Shown: one piece after another, positions 1 through 10,343 of the stretch
Layout: each line of letters begins with the position of its first letter
Numbering within the stretch: the first letter of the stretch is position 1
Assembly: GCF_000715075.1 (NCBI RefSeq)
Contig: NC_134095.1
Span: 44,680,806 to 44,744,805 of the forward strand
Source: Nicotiana tabacum
Taxonomy: Eukaryota; Streptophyta; Magnoliopsida; Solanales; Solanaceae
Length of the DNA: 64,000 nt
Direction of reading: 5' to 3'
The notes under the pieces: generated by a model
What the model saw: the letters and a program-made list of their open reading frames with translations, nothing else
Databases searched by the model: none
Told to the model about the DNA's origin: nothing
Position numbers and translations under genes: made by a program

Positions 1-565
1 GGCTGACTAAGTTTGCGCACTTCATTCCTGTTTGTACCACCTATTCTTCAGAGAGGTTGGTAGAGATCTATATCAGAGAGATTGTTTGTTTGCATGGTGT
101 CCCAGTTTCCATCATCGCAGAAAGAGGTAATTAGTTTACCTTGCAGTTTTGGAGAGTCGTGTAGAGAGAGTTGGGTACTCAGGTTGAGCTAAGCATAGCT
201 TTTCACCCTCAGACGGACGGACAGTTCAAGCACACTATTCAGATATTGGAGGACATGTTACGTGCTTGTGTCATCGATTGCAATGGTTCATGGGATCAGT
301 TTCTACCACTTGTGGAGTTTGCTTATAGCAACAATTATTAGTCAAGTATTCCCATGTCTCCATATGAGGCTTTGTAGTGGAGACGTTGTAGGTCTCTAGT
401 TGGTTTGTTTGAGATGGGTGAGGCTAGGCTTTTGCATACAGACGTGATATAGGATGCTTTGGATAAGGAGAAGGTGATTTAGGAGCTGCTTCGTACAGTG
501 CAGTCAAGACAAAAGAGTTATGCTGACAGGAAGGTACGTGATGTGTCTTACATGGTTGGGGAGAA
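1..565 (+). pseudogene. Tekay-type integrase core, C-terminal part (fragment)
   Basis: Read in the frame starting at base 3, this is the catalytic core and C-terminal part of a Ty3/gypsy integrase, matching the same stretch of the copies at 8340-8910 and 57840-58390. It starts inside the core, so the zinc finger and first catalytic Asp lie outside the window. The second catalytic Asp is replaced by Glu (codon 120-122) and the catalytic Glu by Lys (codon 228-230). In-frame TAG stops occur at 340-342, 450-452 and 480-482, where the copy at 8.7-8.8 kb reads CAG. It breaks off after the motif MVGEK, just before the region that should lead to the chromodomain. It is a dead relic. The lineage is clear because the closest copies carry chromodomains. 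Confidence 0.85.
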
Positions 566-2321
566 GTGATGCCAGACACGCATCCTATATCTTTTCCACC
601 TTACAGAATGGCACCAGTAGAGTTGAAGGAGCTAAAGGAACAATTAAAGGATTTGTTAGAGAAAGGTTTCATCCGGTTGAGTGTGTCGCCTTTGGGAGCA
701 CCAGTCCTTTTTATAAGGAAGAAAGATGGGTCACTGAGGATGTGTATTGACGATTGGCATCTTAACAAGGTCACGATCAAGAATAAGTGCCCACTGCGGA
801 GGATAGATGGATTGTTTGATCAATTGCAGGGTGCTAAGTATTTCTCGAAGATCAATTTAAGATTCGGGAATGACCAGTTGAAGATCAGGGAGCAGGATAT
901 TCCAAAAACAACTTTCAAGACCCGGTAAGGGCACTTTGAATTTTTTGTAATGTCTTTTGGGCTAACAAATTCCCTGACAACTTTCATAGATTTTATGAAT
1001 CGAGTCTTCAAGCCTTTTCTTTACCCCTTCATGATAGTGTTTATGATGACATCCTTGTATATTCACGAAGTCGAGAGGACCATGTAGAACATCTCAAGGC
1101 AGTTCTACAAACTCTATATCAACATGCGTTGTATGTGATGTCTTGAAAATGTGAATTTTTGCTTGAATCTGTTAGATTCTTGGGTCATGTCGTCTACAGA
1201 GAAGGAATTATGGATGATCCTTAGAAGATTGTAGCTGTGAAGAATTGTTCTAGGCCTACAACTCCAACATAGATTCATAGTTTCTTGGGCTTAGCTGGGT
1301 ATTGCAGAAAGTTTGTGGAGGGGTTCTTTACTCCTGCCTCCCAGTTCACTAAATTGATGCATAACACAGTTAAGTTCCTATGGTCAGATGCTTGTGAAAG
1401 AAGCTTCCATGATTTGATATCAAGATTAACTACGGCTTTGGCGTTGCCTATACAAGAGGGTATATATGGGTTTGTGGTATATTGTGATGCTTTAAGAATC
1501 GGACATGGGTGTGTATTAATGCAACATGTAAAGGTGATAGCTATTCTTCTAGGCAACCTAAGAATCATGAAAAGAACTATCCAACACATGACTTAGAGCT
1601 CGCATTGTTGGTTTTTCCATTGATGATTTGGCATCATTATTTGTATGGGGTCCACGTGGATATATTCATGGACCATAAGAGTTTTCAATATATTTTCAGA
1701 CAAAAGGAATTGAATCTGAGGCATAGAACATGGCTTGAGTTACTCAAGGATTACGAGATCAATATTCTATATCATCCGGGGAAGGCTAATGTTGTAGCGG
1801 ATGCTCTTAGCCAGAAGTCCATGGGCAATTTGGTTCACTTGGAGGCATATCAAAGGCCGTTGGCCAAGGAGGTTCTTCGATTGGCTAGTTTGGGAGTTCA
1901 TCTTGTGGACTTTAGTGAAGGAGGAGTGATTGTGCAAGATAGGGTTGAATCATTTCTTGTGGTGGAGGTCAAAGAGAAGCAACACAACGATCCATTGTTC
2001 ATACAATTAAAGGAGGGGATTCATAAACATAAGACCATGGCCTTTTCTCTTGGCATGGATGATGGTACGTTAAGGTACCAAGGGCGGCTATGTGTTCCAA
2101 ATATGGATGGTCTCTTGGAAAGAATCATGACCGAGGCTCACACTTCTAGGTATTCTATGCACCCTGGCTCTACAAAGATTTTTTAATGATCTTAACGAAA
2201 TCTACTGGTGGAATGATATGAAGAGGAATGTATCGTACGTTGTGGAGAGATGTCCAAATTGTCAGCCTGTAAAGGTCGAACCTCAATGGCCCGGTGGGTT
2301 GGCACAAAACATAGACATTTT
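566..2321 (+). pseudogene. Ty3/gypsy pol fragment: RT, RNase H, integrase zinc finger
   Basis: This is a second gypsy pol piece from a subfamily distinct from T2 and T3. It opens at the N-terminal edge of reverse transcriptase (PPYRMAP), continues through the conserved fingers (MCIDDWHLN) and SFGLTN region, then RNase H and the linker ending in ADALS, and finishes in the integrase HHCC finger (RCPNCQ near 2250). The RT active site near 1038-1052 has lost one base, so the FIDD codons are out of frame. Further stops and frameshifts lie near 927, 1144 and 1226. Both ends are abrupt: the left end follows an integrase and the right end runs into LTR sequence near 2322. Its own LTRs, gag and protease are absent. 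Confidence 0.85.
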
Positions 2322-4224
2322 TAGCAATGTTTCACCATTGTTGAGGGGTTTTGAAGCTTTTAGAGAGAGATTGAAGAGGGATTCGAAGGAAAACATTTGG
2401 AGGTAAGATTTTTGAACCTAAAACTCGATTCTATGTTGATTTTCAATTGTTTAAGCATGAAATTTTTGGGGTTAAAGGTGAAAATGGGGAAGCTAGGGCT
2501 TGAAATTGGAGAGGTAAAATTGAGGATTTGAGGGACCATTTGAGGTCTGATTTTGATGTTCTTGGTATGTATGAACTTGTGGGAGGATAAGGATTCTATT
2601 GATGTGATATTTATCAAATTCCGAGACGTGGGCCCGGGAGTCGGGTTTGGCCAATTTCGGGATTTTAGAGTAAATTTGATTATTTTCACGTGGGCTTTGC
2701 CCCCTTAGCCTATGTTGATGTTTTGATTATGATTTTGGATAGATTCGGAGTGAGTTGAGGCCAATTCGATAGGCAAAGGCATCGCGGGCTAGAGTTTGGA
2801 ACAGATTGAGGTAAGTAATGAGTGCAAATGTTGTCCTGAGGGTATGAAACCCCGGATTCCACATCGTTGTTCTACTTTGAGCTGACGCACACGCTAGATG
2901 ACGAGCGTGGTGTCGTGAAACATTGGGGATTGTGACTTGATCCACCCGGTAAGACTACTAAGTCGCGTATTTAATTGGAAACTGTTTGATATTATTATGT
3001 TTTTGAAAGTATTACTATGTTTGGGGCTGAATGCCGTGTTTGGGCCTTATGACGACTGTTTGGACTTGTAGGGGCTTTTTATTACTGTTTTCCTCACTAT
3101 TTTTGGTTTAATATTTACACTCAGTCATGCTATGCTCTCACTGATTTCATAACTAGGTTTTATTTACTCCTTTTGATTTTATAAATGATATTTCGAGCCG
3201 AGTACCTGTTTTACTGTTAGCTCGAGGGGCTTGAGTGAGTTCTGTTTGAGAGAGGCTGAGGGCTTATGTTGTGAGGATATCATGGGATTGGGCTATGCGT
3301 CGTAGTAGGTTGTACTGGTTTGTGATATATTAGAGGCCAAGGGCATGATTTATTATGCCACGAGATGGCTTGTGATAGTGCTTGGGCTGTAGGAGCCGCT
3401 CCGGAGTCTGAACACCCCTAGTGAGCGCAGGTACCCAGTGTGAGTGATGTGATATTGACCGATGGTTGTTGTTGTTTCATGTTATTGCCCAAGGGGCTGA
3501 TTATGAGTGATTGTGAGGTAGCCTGAGGGGCTGGTTCAGTTGCTACTTTACCCGAGGGGCGGTTTATGCTACATGTTTTGCCGGAGGGGCTGTTTACGTT
3601 TCTATCCTTTTACACATTGTTTTCATCACTCGTTTGAAACTATTGAAAGATGTTTTAGAAAGGCTTTACTGAACTGTGTTGTTTTTACGAGTTAATTATT
3701 TTACTATATTTTGTTGGGACATATACTGTTTTGTTGTAGTGCTATGACGTGGATTTACCTATTTTCTTACTGCTCTGCTGCTTTTACTTTTATTACTTAC
3801 GGAGTTGGCGTACTCACATTACTCCCTGCACCTTGTGTGTAGATCCAGGTGTCTCAGGGCGTGATAGTGAGTGCTGATCAACCTTCTAGCAGGTTTTCCG
3901 GAGTTGACTAGGTAGTTGCTTGGCGTTCGCAACCCTGTGCTTCTCCTTCTTGTCTTACTCAGATTGTCTTAGTATTTTATTTTCGGACTATGTTGTCTTT
4001 TTTCTTGTTCCGAGATGAGTTTGTAGTTGTTCATGACTTGTGACACCTCGATGTCGGGCTTGTGTTATATTTCCGCACTGGTTGTTTAAACTTATTATGG
4101 GATTTTAGTTAATTAATGACTTAAATTGGTTTCTTAAGATTTTCTGGTTGGTGTTGATTTTATGTCGGCTGGCCTAGTTTCACGATAGTGCCATCACGAC
4201 CGGGTCAGTTTTAGGGTCATGACA
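2322..4224 (+). repeat. 5' LTR of T2, lacking U3 (type C LTR)
   Basis: The sequence matches the LTR fragment at about 38105-39814 closely, including the block around GGTAAG and the GC-hairpin block near 2890-2909. It ends in TGACA at 4224, followed at once by a tRNA-iMet-type PBS, which fixes the LTR 3' end. The left end lies about 75 bp before the first donor-like site (2403), so it falls about where transcription should start by comparison with the TATA-like box at 38083. U3 and promoter are therefore missing. It holds candidate intron signals: donor 2403, acceptor 2708, donor 2811, acceptor 3842. Confidence 0.8.
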
Positions 4225-4227
4225 AGC

Positions 4228-4240
4228 TGCTATCAGAGCT
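4228..4240 (+). promoter_or_regulatory. Primer binding site of T2 (degenerate, tRNA-iMet type)
   Basis: Three bases after the LTR end the sequence resembles TGGTATCAGAGCC, the complement of the 3' end of plant initiator tRNA-Met and the usual primer site of Ty3/gypsy chromoviruses. The third and last positions differ (GC for GG, T for final C). The intact form occurs at 22090, 30323 and, on the minus strand, at 17400 and 25615. Confidence 0.8.
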
Positions 4241-4425
4241 TAGGTTTCATAGGTCTCGCGATTCATGAGCAGGATTAGTAGAGTCTCGCAGACCGGTACG
4301 GAGACGTCTGTACTTTTCCTCGGGAGGCTGCAGAACCTTTAGAAAAAACTTCACATTCTTAAATTCCCTATCATGCGAATCTGTTGATTCTAGTACTAAA
4401 CTTCTGTTATTCTATTCTCTCAAAG

Positions 4426-5753
4426 ATGGTGAGGACACGTGCTACCTGTCATGATAGACGACCACCATTACCACCAGCTGGGGCCACCAGAGGCCGAGGA
4501 TGCAGTCAAGGCAGTGGTAGGGACAGAGGTATAGCCCGCACAGCAGCTAGGGCAGCACCTGCAGATCTACCAGCCGCCCCAGTTCACGATCAGGTCCCAG
4601 TTGTGGACGCTCCAGCAACACCGGCTGTGTCTATTGTGATTCCAAGCCTTCAGGAGGCCCTGGCCTAGATTCTATCAGTGTGCACTGGCCTAGCTCTAGT
4701 AGTCTCAATTACTACGACCGCAGCTACTTTTCAGGCCGGGGGAGGCACGCAAACTCCTGCCGCTCGCACACTTAAGCAGGTCAACCAAGGACTTCAGACA
4801 CCAAGGGCACCTCCAGCCTAGCTGGTTGTACCTACTCAGGGCTATGTAGCTCCTGTTATGCTTGAGTATGAGCAGCGCAGGTTGGAGAGGTTTGGTAGAA
4901 TTCACCCTCCGACTTTCAATGGTGCAGAGGGCGAGTATGCCCAGGATTTCTTGGACAAGTGTTAGAGGGTGCTTTGGACCGCGGGTATTTTGGAGACTAG
5001 TGGGGTCTTGTTCACTACTTTCTAGTTCATATGGGCTGCACTTAGATAGTGGGAGGCTTACGAGAGGCGTAAGACGGTTAACGCAGCGCCCTTTCTTGCA
5101 GCAGTTCTCCATTCTCTTCTTGGAGAAGTTTGTACCTGAGTCTCGCCGAGAGGAGCTGCGAAGGCAGTTCGAGTAGCTATATCAGCGTGACAGATCTATT
5201 ACACAGTATGAGATGCAGTTCTCTGAATTGGCTCGTCATGTGGTCTGGTTGGTTCCCACAGATCGAGAGAGGATCATAAGGTTTATAGATGGCCTCGGTT
5301 TCCAGCTTCAGTTGCTTATGACCAGGGATAGAGTGTCTGGTGTTACCTTTGATGTGGTTTTGGACATAGCTCGACAGATTGAGATGATTCGTGTCCAGGT
5401 GAGTTTTGAGAGGGAGGCTAAGAGGCCTCGTGGTCAAGGTGGATTCAGTGGTACCCTTTATGGGGCTCAGTTTCAGCACAACAGAGGTCGTCCATTCAGG
5501 CATGCTCAGTCAGCTCGCCTAGGTTATCTTTGGGAATCATCGGGCCATGTTTCTCACAGTTCTCATCAAGGCCATTCATCACTCAGTGCTCTTCAAGCCC
5601 AGTGTTCGTCCCGTGCTCTATCAGTTCAAGGTTCTTCTATGACAGGTTCTTCTGCTACTCATCCCGGTGCTAAGGGTTCCCTTTAGTCCCTGTCTCCAGC
5701 ACTAGGGAGGTGTTATGAGTGTGGAGAGTTGGGCACATATGGAGGCAGTGTCC
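4426..5753 (+). pseudogene. T2 gag (capsid/nucleocapsid), degenerate
   Basis: The start at 4426 (MVRTRA) is chosen because T3 has the same start at 53917 and both follow a pyrimidine-rich tract. A basic Arg/Gly-rich N-terminal stretch is followed by a Pro/Ala-rich linker, then the retrotransposon gag domain around 4860-5420 (LERFGR, FLDKC, WEAYERR and ELARHVVWLVP are recognisable). The CCHC zinc knuckle starts at 5711 (CYECGEL), but one missing base after it puts the His and last Cys out of frame. Stops include 4666-4668 and several TAG codons where gag consensus has Gln. The protein would package element RNA; this copy cannot make it. Confidence 0.8.
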
Positions 5754-5939
5754 TCGTCATCTTGGGGGTTCATCTTAGTAGAAGAGTCAGCCATCAACTT
5801 CAGAACCAGTTACTTCACCACCCACCCCACCAGCTAGGGGTGGAGCACAGTCAGCTATGGGTCTCCCTAGAGGGGAAGGTCAATCAGGTGATGGTCAGAC
5901 CCGTTTCTATGCACTCCTAGCTAGACTAAGTGTTATTGC

Positions 5940-6545
5940 TTCAGATGCTGTGATTACAGGTATTATCTTAGTTTGCCACATAGATGATTATGTGTTATTT
6001 GATCCTGGTTCCACTTTTTTATATTTGTCATCATAGTTTGCTCGTTATCTGGATACGCCTCATGAGTCTCTTGTTTCATCTGTACATGTATCTACTCCAG
6101 TGGGTGATATTGTTGTTGTAGACCATGTATATCGGTCGTGTATAGTGACTATAAGGGGTTTGGAACCCGAGTGGACCTTTTGTGTCTTCATATGGTTGAC
6201 TTTGATATTATATTGGGCATGGACCGGTTATCTCCATATCGTGCTATTTTGGACTGCCATGCTAAGACAGTGACATTAGCTATGCTAGGTATGCCATGGA
6301 TTGAGTGGCGAGGTTCCACTGATTTTGTTCCTAGTAAGGTGATTTTATTTCTGAAGGCCCAGCAGATAGTTGGGAAAGGTTGTCTTTCATACTTAGCCTT
6401 TGTGAGGGATATCAGTGTAGAGACTCCTAGTATCGACTTTGTTCCCGTAGTTAGGGATTTGCCCGATGTGTTTCCTGCAGACTTGTCGGGCATGCCACCG
6501 GCCAGGTATATTGACTTTGGTATTGATTTGGTGCCGGGCACTTAG
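5940..6545 (+). pseudogene. T2 aspartic protease domain, degenerate
   Basis: The active-site motif DPGS is encoded at 6001-6012 in the context VLFDPGST, a variant of the retroviral D-T/S-G site that T3 has at the same place. The flap-side part (DIILGMD, IEWRGS, GKGCLSYLAF) continues at 6138-6545 in another reading frame, so a frameshift lies between about 6060 and 6138. The reading ends at a TAG at 6543-6545, just before RT. The domain would mature gag-pol; here it is inactive. Confidence 0.8.
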
Positions 6546-7160
6546 CCCATTTCTATTCCACCATATCGGCTGGCACCAACAAAGTTGAAGAGGTTGAAGG
6601 AGCAACTTCATGAACTCCTTGATAAGGGGTTTATTTGGCCTAGTATGTCGTCGTGGGGTGCGCTTGTTCTATTTGTGAAGAAGAAGGATGACACTATGAG
6701 GATGTGCATTGATTACAGGTAGTTGAACATGGTCATTATCAAGAACAAGTATCCTTTGCCTCGTATTGATGATTTATTTGACTAGCTTTATGGAGTTAGG
6801 GTATTCTCCAAGATTGATCTCCATTCAGGGTATCACCAATTGAAGATCAGGGACTCAGACATTCTTAAGACAACTTTCAGGATCCGATATGGTCATTATG
6901 AGTTCCTTGTGATGTCTTTTGGGCTGACCAATGCCCCAACAACGTTCATGCATTTGATGAACAACGTGTTACGGCCTTATGTCGACTAGTTTGTCATTGT
7001 ATTCATTGATGATATTCGGGTGTACTCGCGTAGTCAAGAGGAGCACGTTGAGCATTTGAGAGTTGTATTGCAGCGGTTGAGAGAGGAGAAACTTTATGTA
7101 AAGTTCTCCAAATATGAGTTTTGGCTCAGTTTAGTGGCTTTGTTGCGATACGTGGTGTCC
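6546..7160 (+). pseudogene. T2 reverse transcriptase, degenerate
   Basis: RT begins at PISIPPYR and shows [30 protein letters not shown] and the catalytic box FIDDI at 7002-7016 with both Asp codons intact. In-frame TAG codons interrupt it near 6721, 6782 and 6988. Length and order match RT of T3, which helps locate each stop. The stop near 6721 replaces a Gln codon retained as CAA in T3. Confidence 0.85.
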
Positions 7161-7866
7161 AGTGAGGGTATTTAGGTTGATCCGAAGAAGATAGAGGCAG
7201 TTCAGAGTTGCCCTAGACGTCCTCAGCTATAGAGATTCACAACTTTCTTGGTTTGACGGGTCATTACCACCGGTTCATTTAAGGATTTTCATCTATTGCA
7301 TCACCCTTGACCAAATTGACTCAAAAGGGTGCTCCTCTCATGTGGTCGGATGAGTTTGAGGCGAGCTTTCAGAAGCTTAAGACTGCCTTGACCATGACTC
7401 CAGTATTAGTTTTCCCATCAGTTTCAGGTTCATACATAGTTTATTGTGATGCTTCGAGAGTTGGTATTGGGTGTTTGTTGATGCAGGAGGGTATAGTGAT
7501 TGCTTATGCTTCTCGTCAGTTGAAGCCCCATGAAAATAACTACCCTATTCATGATTTGGAGTTGGCTGCTATTATTCACGCGCTGAAGATTTGGAGGCAT
7601 TATTTGCATGGCGTGTCTTGTGAGGTGTTTACTGATCATTGTAGCCTCCAGCACTTGTTCAAGTAGAAGGATCTCAATTTGAGGCAGCGGAGATGGATGG
7701 AGCTTCTAAAGTACTATGATATCACTATCTTGTATCATCCGGGGATGACCAATATAGTGGCTGATGCTTTGAGTAGGAAGGCGGAGAGTATGGGTAGTTT
7801 GGCATATATTCCTGTTGGGGAGAGACCTCTTGCAGTTGATGTTCAGGCCTTGCCAATCGGTTTGTG
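7161..7866 (+). pseudogene. T2 RNase H domain and linker, degenerate
   Basis: The RT-RNase H connection is present with a TAG at 7173-7175 (T3 keeps CAG at 56651-56653) and a damaged stretch at 7200-7300. RNase H itself is open from 7307 to 7666: YIVYCDASR carries the first Asp, then [20 protein letters not shown] and FTDHCSL. It stops at TAG 7664-7666, where T3 has CAG, and resumes to ADALSRKA before the integrase region. Confidence 0.8.
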
Positions 7867-9020
7867 AGGTTGGATATTTCGGAGCCTAGTCAAGTCTTAG
7901 CTTTTGTGGTTTCTCGATCTTCCTTGTTTGATCGAATCAGAGAGCGCCAATATGATGATCCTCATTTGCTTGTCCTTAAGGACAAAGTTCAGCACGACAA
8001 TGCCAGAGATATGAGCATTGGTGATGATGGGGTATTGAGGATGCAGGGCCGGATATGTGTGCCCAATATAGATGGGCTTCGGGAGTGGATTCTGGAGGAG
8101 GCCCGTAGCTCACGGTATTCCATCCATCCGGGTGCCGTGAAGATGTATCAGAATTTGAGAAAACATTATTGGTGGAGCTAAATGAAGAAGGATATTGTGG
8201 GATTTGTAGCTTAGTGTCTCAATTGTCATCAGGTGAAATATGAGCATCAGAGACTGGGTGGCTTGATTCAACAGATGGATATTCCAAAGTGGAAGTGAGA
8301 GCGGATCACCACACGAACTTTGAAGAAGTTTGATGCTTTTTGGGTGATTGTGGATTGGTTGACTAAGTCTGCACTTCATTCCTCTGTGTATCACCTATTC
8401 TTCAGAGCGGTTGGCAGAGATCTATATTTGAGAGATTGTTCGTTTGCATGGTGTCCCTATTTCCATCATCTCAGATAGAGGTACTTAGTTTAACTCGTAG
8501 TGTTGGAGAGCCATGTAGAGAGAGTTGGGTACTCAGGTTGAGCTGAGCACAACTTTTCACCCTCAGGAAGATGGGCAGTCCGAGCGCACTATTCAGATAT
8601 TGGAGGACATGTTGTGCTTGTGTCATCGATTTTGATGGTTCAAGGGATCAGTTTCTAATACTTGTGGAGTTTGCTTATAACAACAGTTATCAGTCGAGTT
8701 TCCAGATGGATCCATATGAGGCTTTGTATGGGAGATGGTGTAGGTCTCCAGTTGGTTGGTTTGAGTCGGGTGAGGCTAGGATTTTGGGTACAGACTTGGT
8801 GCAGGATGCTATGGATAAGGTGATTCAGGAGCGTCTTCTTACAGCGCTGTCAAGACAAAAGAGTTATGCTGACAGGAAGATCTGGGATGTGTCTTACATT
8901 GTTGGGGAGAAGGTTCTACTGAAGGTATCACCCATGAAGGGTGTTACGCAATTTAGGAAGAAGGGTAAATTGAGTCCTCCGTTCATTGGGCCTTTTGAGG
9001 TGCTTCAGAGGATTGGGTAG
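7867..9020 (+). pseudogene. T2 integrase, degenerate
   Basis: The HHCC zinc finger region is recognisable at about 8110-8235 (YSIHPGAVKMY, CLNCHQVK), followed by the core. The stretch that should hold the first catalytic Asp (MDFVVG in T3) is deleted near 8305. The second-Asp region near 8475 is out of frame and followed by TAG codons at 8486-8488 and 8497. The core resumes from about 8570 and runs in frame through the integrase C-terminal beta-barrel ([24 protein letters not shown]) to a stop at 9018-9020. Confidence 0.8.
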
Positions 9021-9377
9021 GTGGCTTATGAGCTTCCTTTGCCACCCAGCTTGTCGAGTGTGCATCCGGTATTTCATGTTTCTATGCTCCAGAAGTATAT
9101 TGGCGATCTGTGTCATGTTATAGATTTCAGCATGGTTCAGTTAGATGATGATTTGACTTATGATGTGGAGCCAGTGGCTATTTTGGAGCGTCAGGTTCGA
9201 AAGTTGAGATCAAAGGATATAGCTTTAGTGAAAGTGCAGTGGAGAGGTCAACCCTTGGATGAGATTACCTGGGATACCGAGCAGGAGATGCGGAGCAGAT
9301 ATCCTCACCTATTTGAGGCCTCAGGTATGTATCTTGACTCGTTCGAGGACGAACGTTTGTTTAAGAGGGGGAGGATG
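9021..9377 (+). pseudogene. T2 C-terminal chromodomain
   Basis: After the integrase tail ([15 protein letters not shown]) comes a chromodomain at about 9170-9310: AILERQVRKLRSKDIALVKV, then QWRGQPLDEITWDTEQEM. This domain marks chromoviruses; in Tekay/Del elements it is thought to steer integration to heterochromatin. The terminal peptide SFEDERLF is encoded by the conserved hairpin DNA at 9340-9355 just before the PPT. The reading frame has no stop before the PPT and runs on into the next LTR to 9486, an effect of the unusual junction there. Confidence 0.85.
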
Positions 9378-9378
9378 T
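9340..9378 (+). promoter_or_regulatory. T2 pre-PPT hairpin and polypurine tract
   Basis: A 6-bp inverted repeat with the loop AGGA (arms CGTTCG and CGAACG, 9340-9355) sits just before the purine run AAGAGGGGGAGGA (9363-9375), which primes plus-strand DNA synthesis in LTR elements. The same hairpin-PPT pair occurs at 58830-58865, 34565-34600 and, on the minus strand, 13256-13290. Confidence 0.75.
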
Positions 9379-10343
9379 TGTCATGCCCCAAACCTGGGGA
9401 GGTTTGGCCGATACTCAATGCCGCACTGGCTCGAGCGAACTACTTTGCAACCCTTTTTTTTATTTGTAACTATCATGGGCCAACATAACCATAACTCATA
9501 ATATACAACTGTAAGTGGGAAAACAGTTTATCCCTGAATCATTTTTCTTAAAACATGAATACATATGAGCCGTCAAGGCCTCTAACGTACTGTACAAAAT
9601 GAATCTATGACTACAAAGCCTCTAAGATTAGCTGACATCAAATGGGATTGGGTACCGGCCTACCCATAAATATGTAGAAAAACTCTGACATGAGGACTCG
9701 TAGACTCGACTACACTCCGAATGAGGTGGAGTCTTACCAATCCTTCGCTGAATGTCAATCTCGTCTACTTTAAGGGATCATCATATAGGTTATCTAGACC
9801 TGCAGGCATGAATGCATCATCTCCAATAAAAGGACGTCAGTATGAATAATGCATTGAGTATGTAAGCCAAATAAATAAGTACATAACAGACATGAATGAC
9901 TTTGTAAATTAGGAAATATTTATAGTATCATGCATATGCATATAAATGTCATGTAATGTATAGGACTGTACATATATAATATCATCAAGCCACTAAGGGC
10001 ATCGCATCATATCATCTCGGCCACTGCAGGCAAATCATCAATGTATACCAGCAGATCAGGTGGTGGTGCGTATATAACGTCGTAACCTTTTCCCATATAT
10101 CATATACATATATATACATATATATACGCATATATAACTCCATAACATCATCACGCCTTTGAGGGCATCTCATCATATCATCTCGGTCACTGTGGGCAAA
10201 TCATCAATGTATACTAGCTGATCAGGTGGTAGTGTGTATATAACGCTGTAACCTTTTCCCATATACCATATAAATATAAATTCGCGTATATAATGCCATC
10301 TGGTCATGGGTCAATATGCATGTATAAATGCATGAAATGCATA
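9379..10343 (-). repeat. LTR edge of an unrelated gypsy-type element (partial)
   Basis: TGTCATGCCCC at 9379 is a typical plant LTR terminus, beginning exactly where the T2 PPT ends. The content is AT-rich and non-coding, with no similarity to T2's own LTR. Motifs such as AAGCCACTAAGGGC resemble the minus-strand LTR of element A, so a minus-strand LTR whose 3' end is at 9379 is favoured; a plus-strand U3 cannot be excluded. It is cut on the right by the LTR starting at 10344. Confidence 0.5.
9985..10290. repeat. Two diverged tandem copies of a ~150-bp unit
   Basis: The unit begins near ATCATCAAGCCACTAAGGGC (about 9985) and recurs near ATCATCACGCCTTTGAGGGC (about 10147). Both copies contain CATCATATCATCTCGG, the CAAATCATCAATGTATAC block and TATATAACG, and end in a TATA-rich run. 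It lies in an LTR fragment. Confidence 0.75.

Larger units (their letters stand above)
4225..9378 (+). mobile_element. T2: Tekay/Del chromovirus internal region, defective
   Basis: The order is PBS, gag, zinc knuckle, protease, RT, RNase H, integrase, C-terminal chromodomain and PPT, the organisation of a Tekay/Del-lineage Ty3/gypsy element. Every domain is broken by frameshifts or TAG codons. It is collinear with T3 (53716-58865), so domains can be placed by comparison. After the PPT the expected type C LTR is absent and an unrelated LTR edge starts at 9379. Joined to the truncated 5' LTR, the copy runs from the predicted RNA start to the end of the PPT. Confidence 0.85.
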
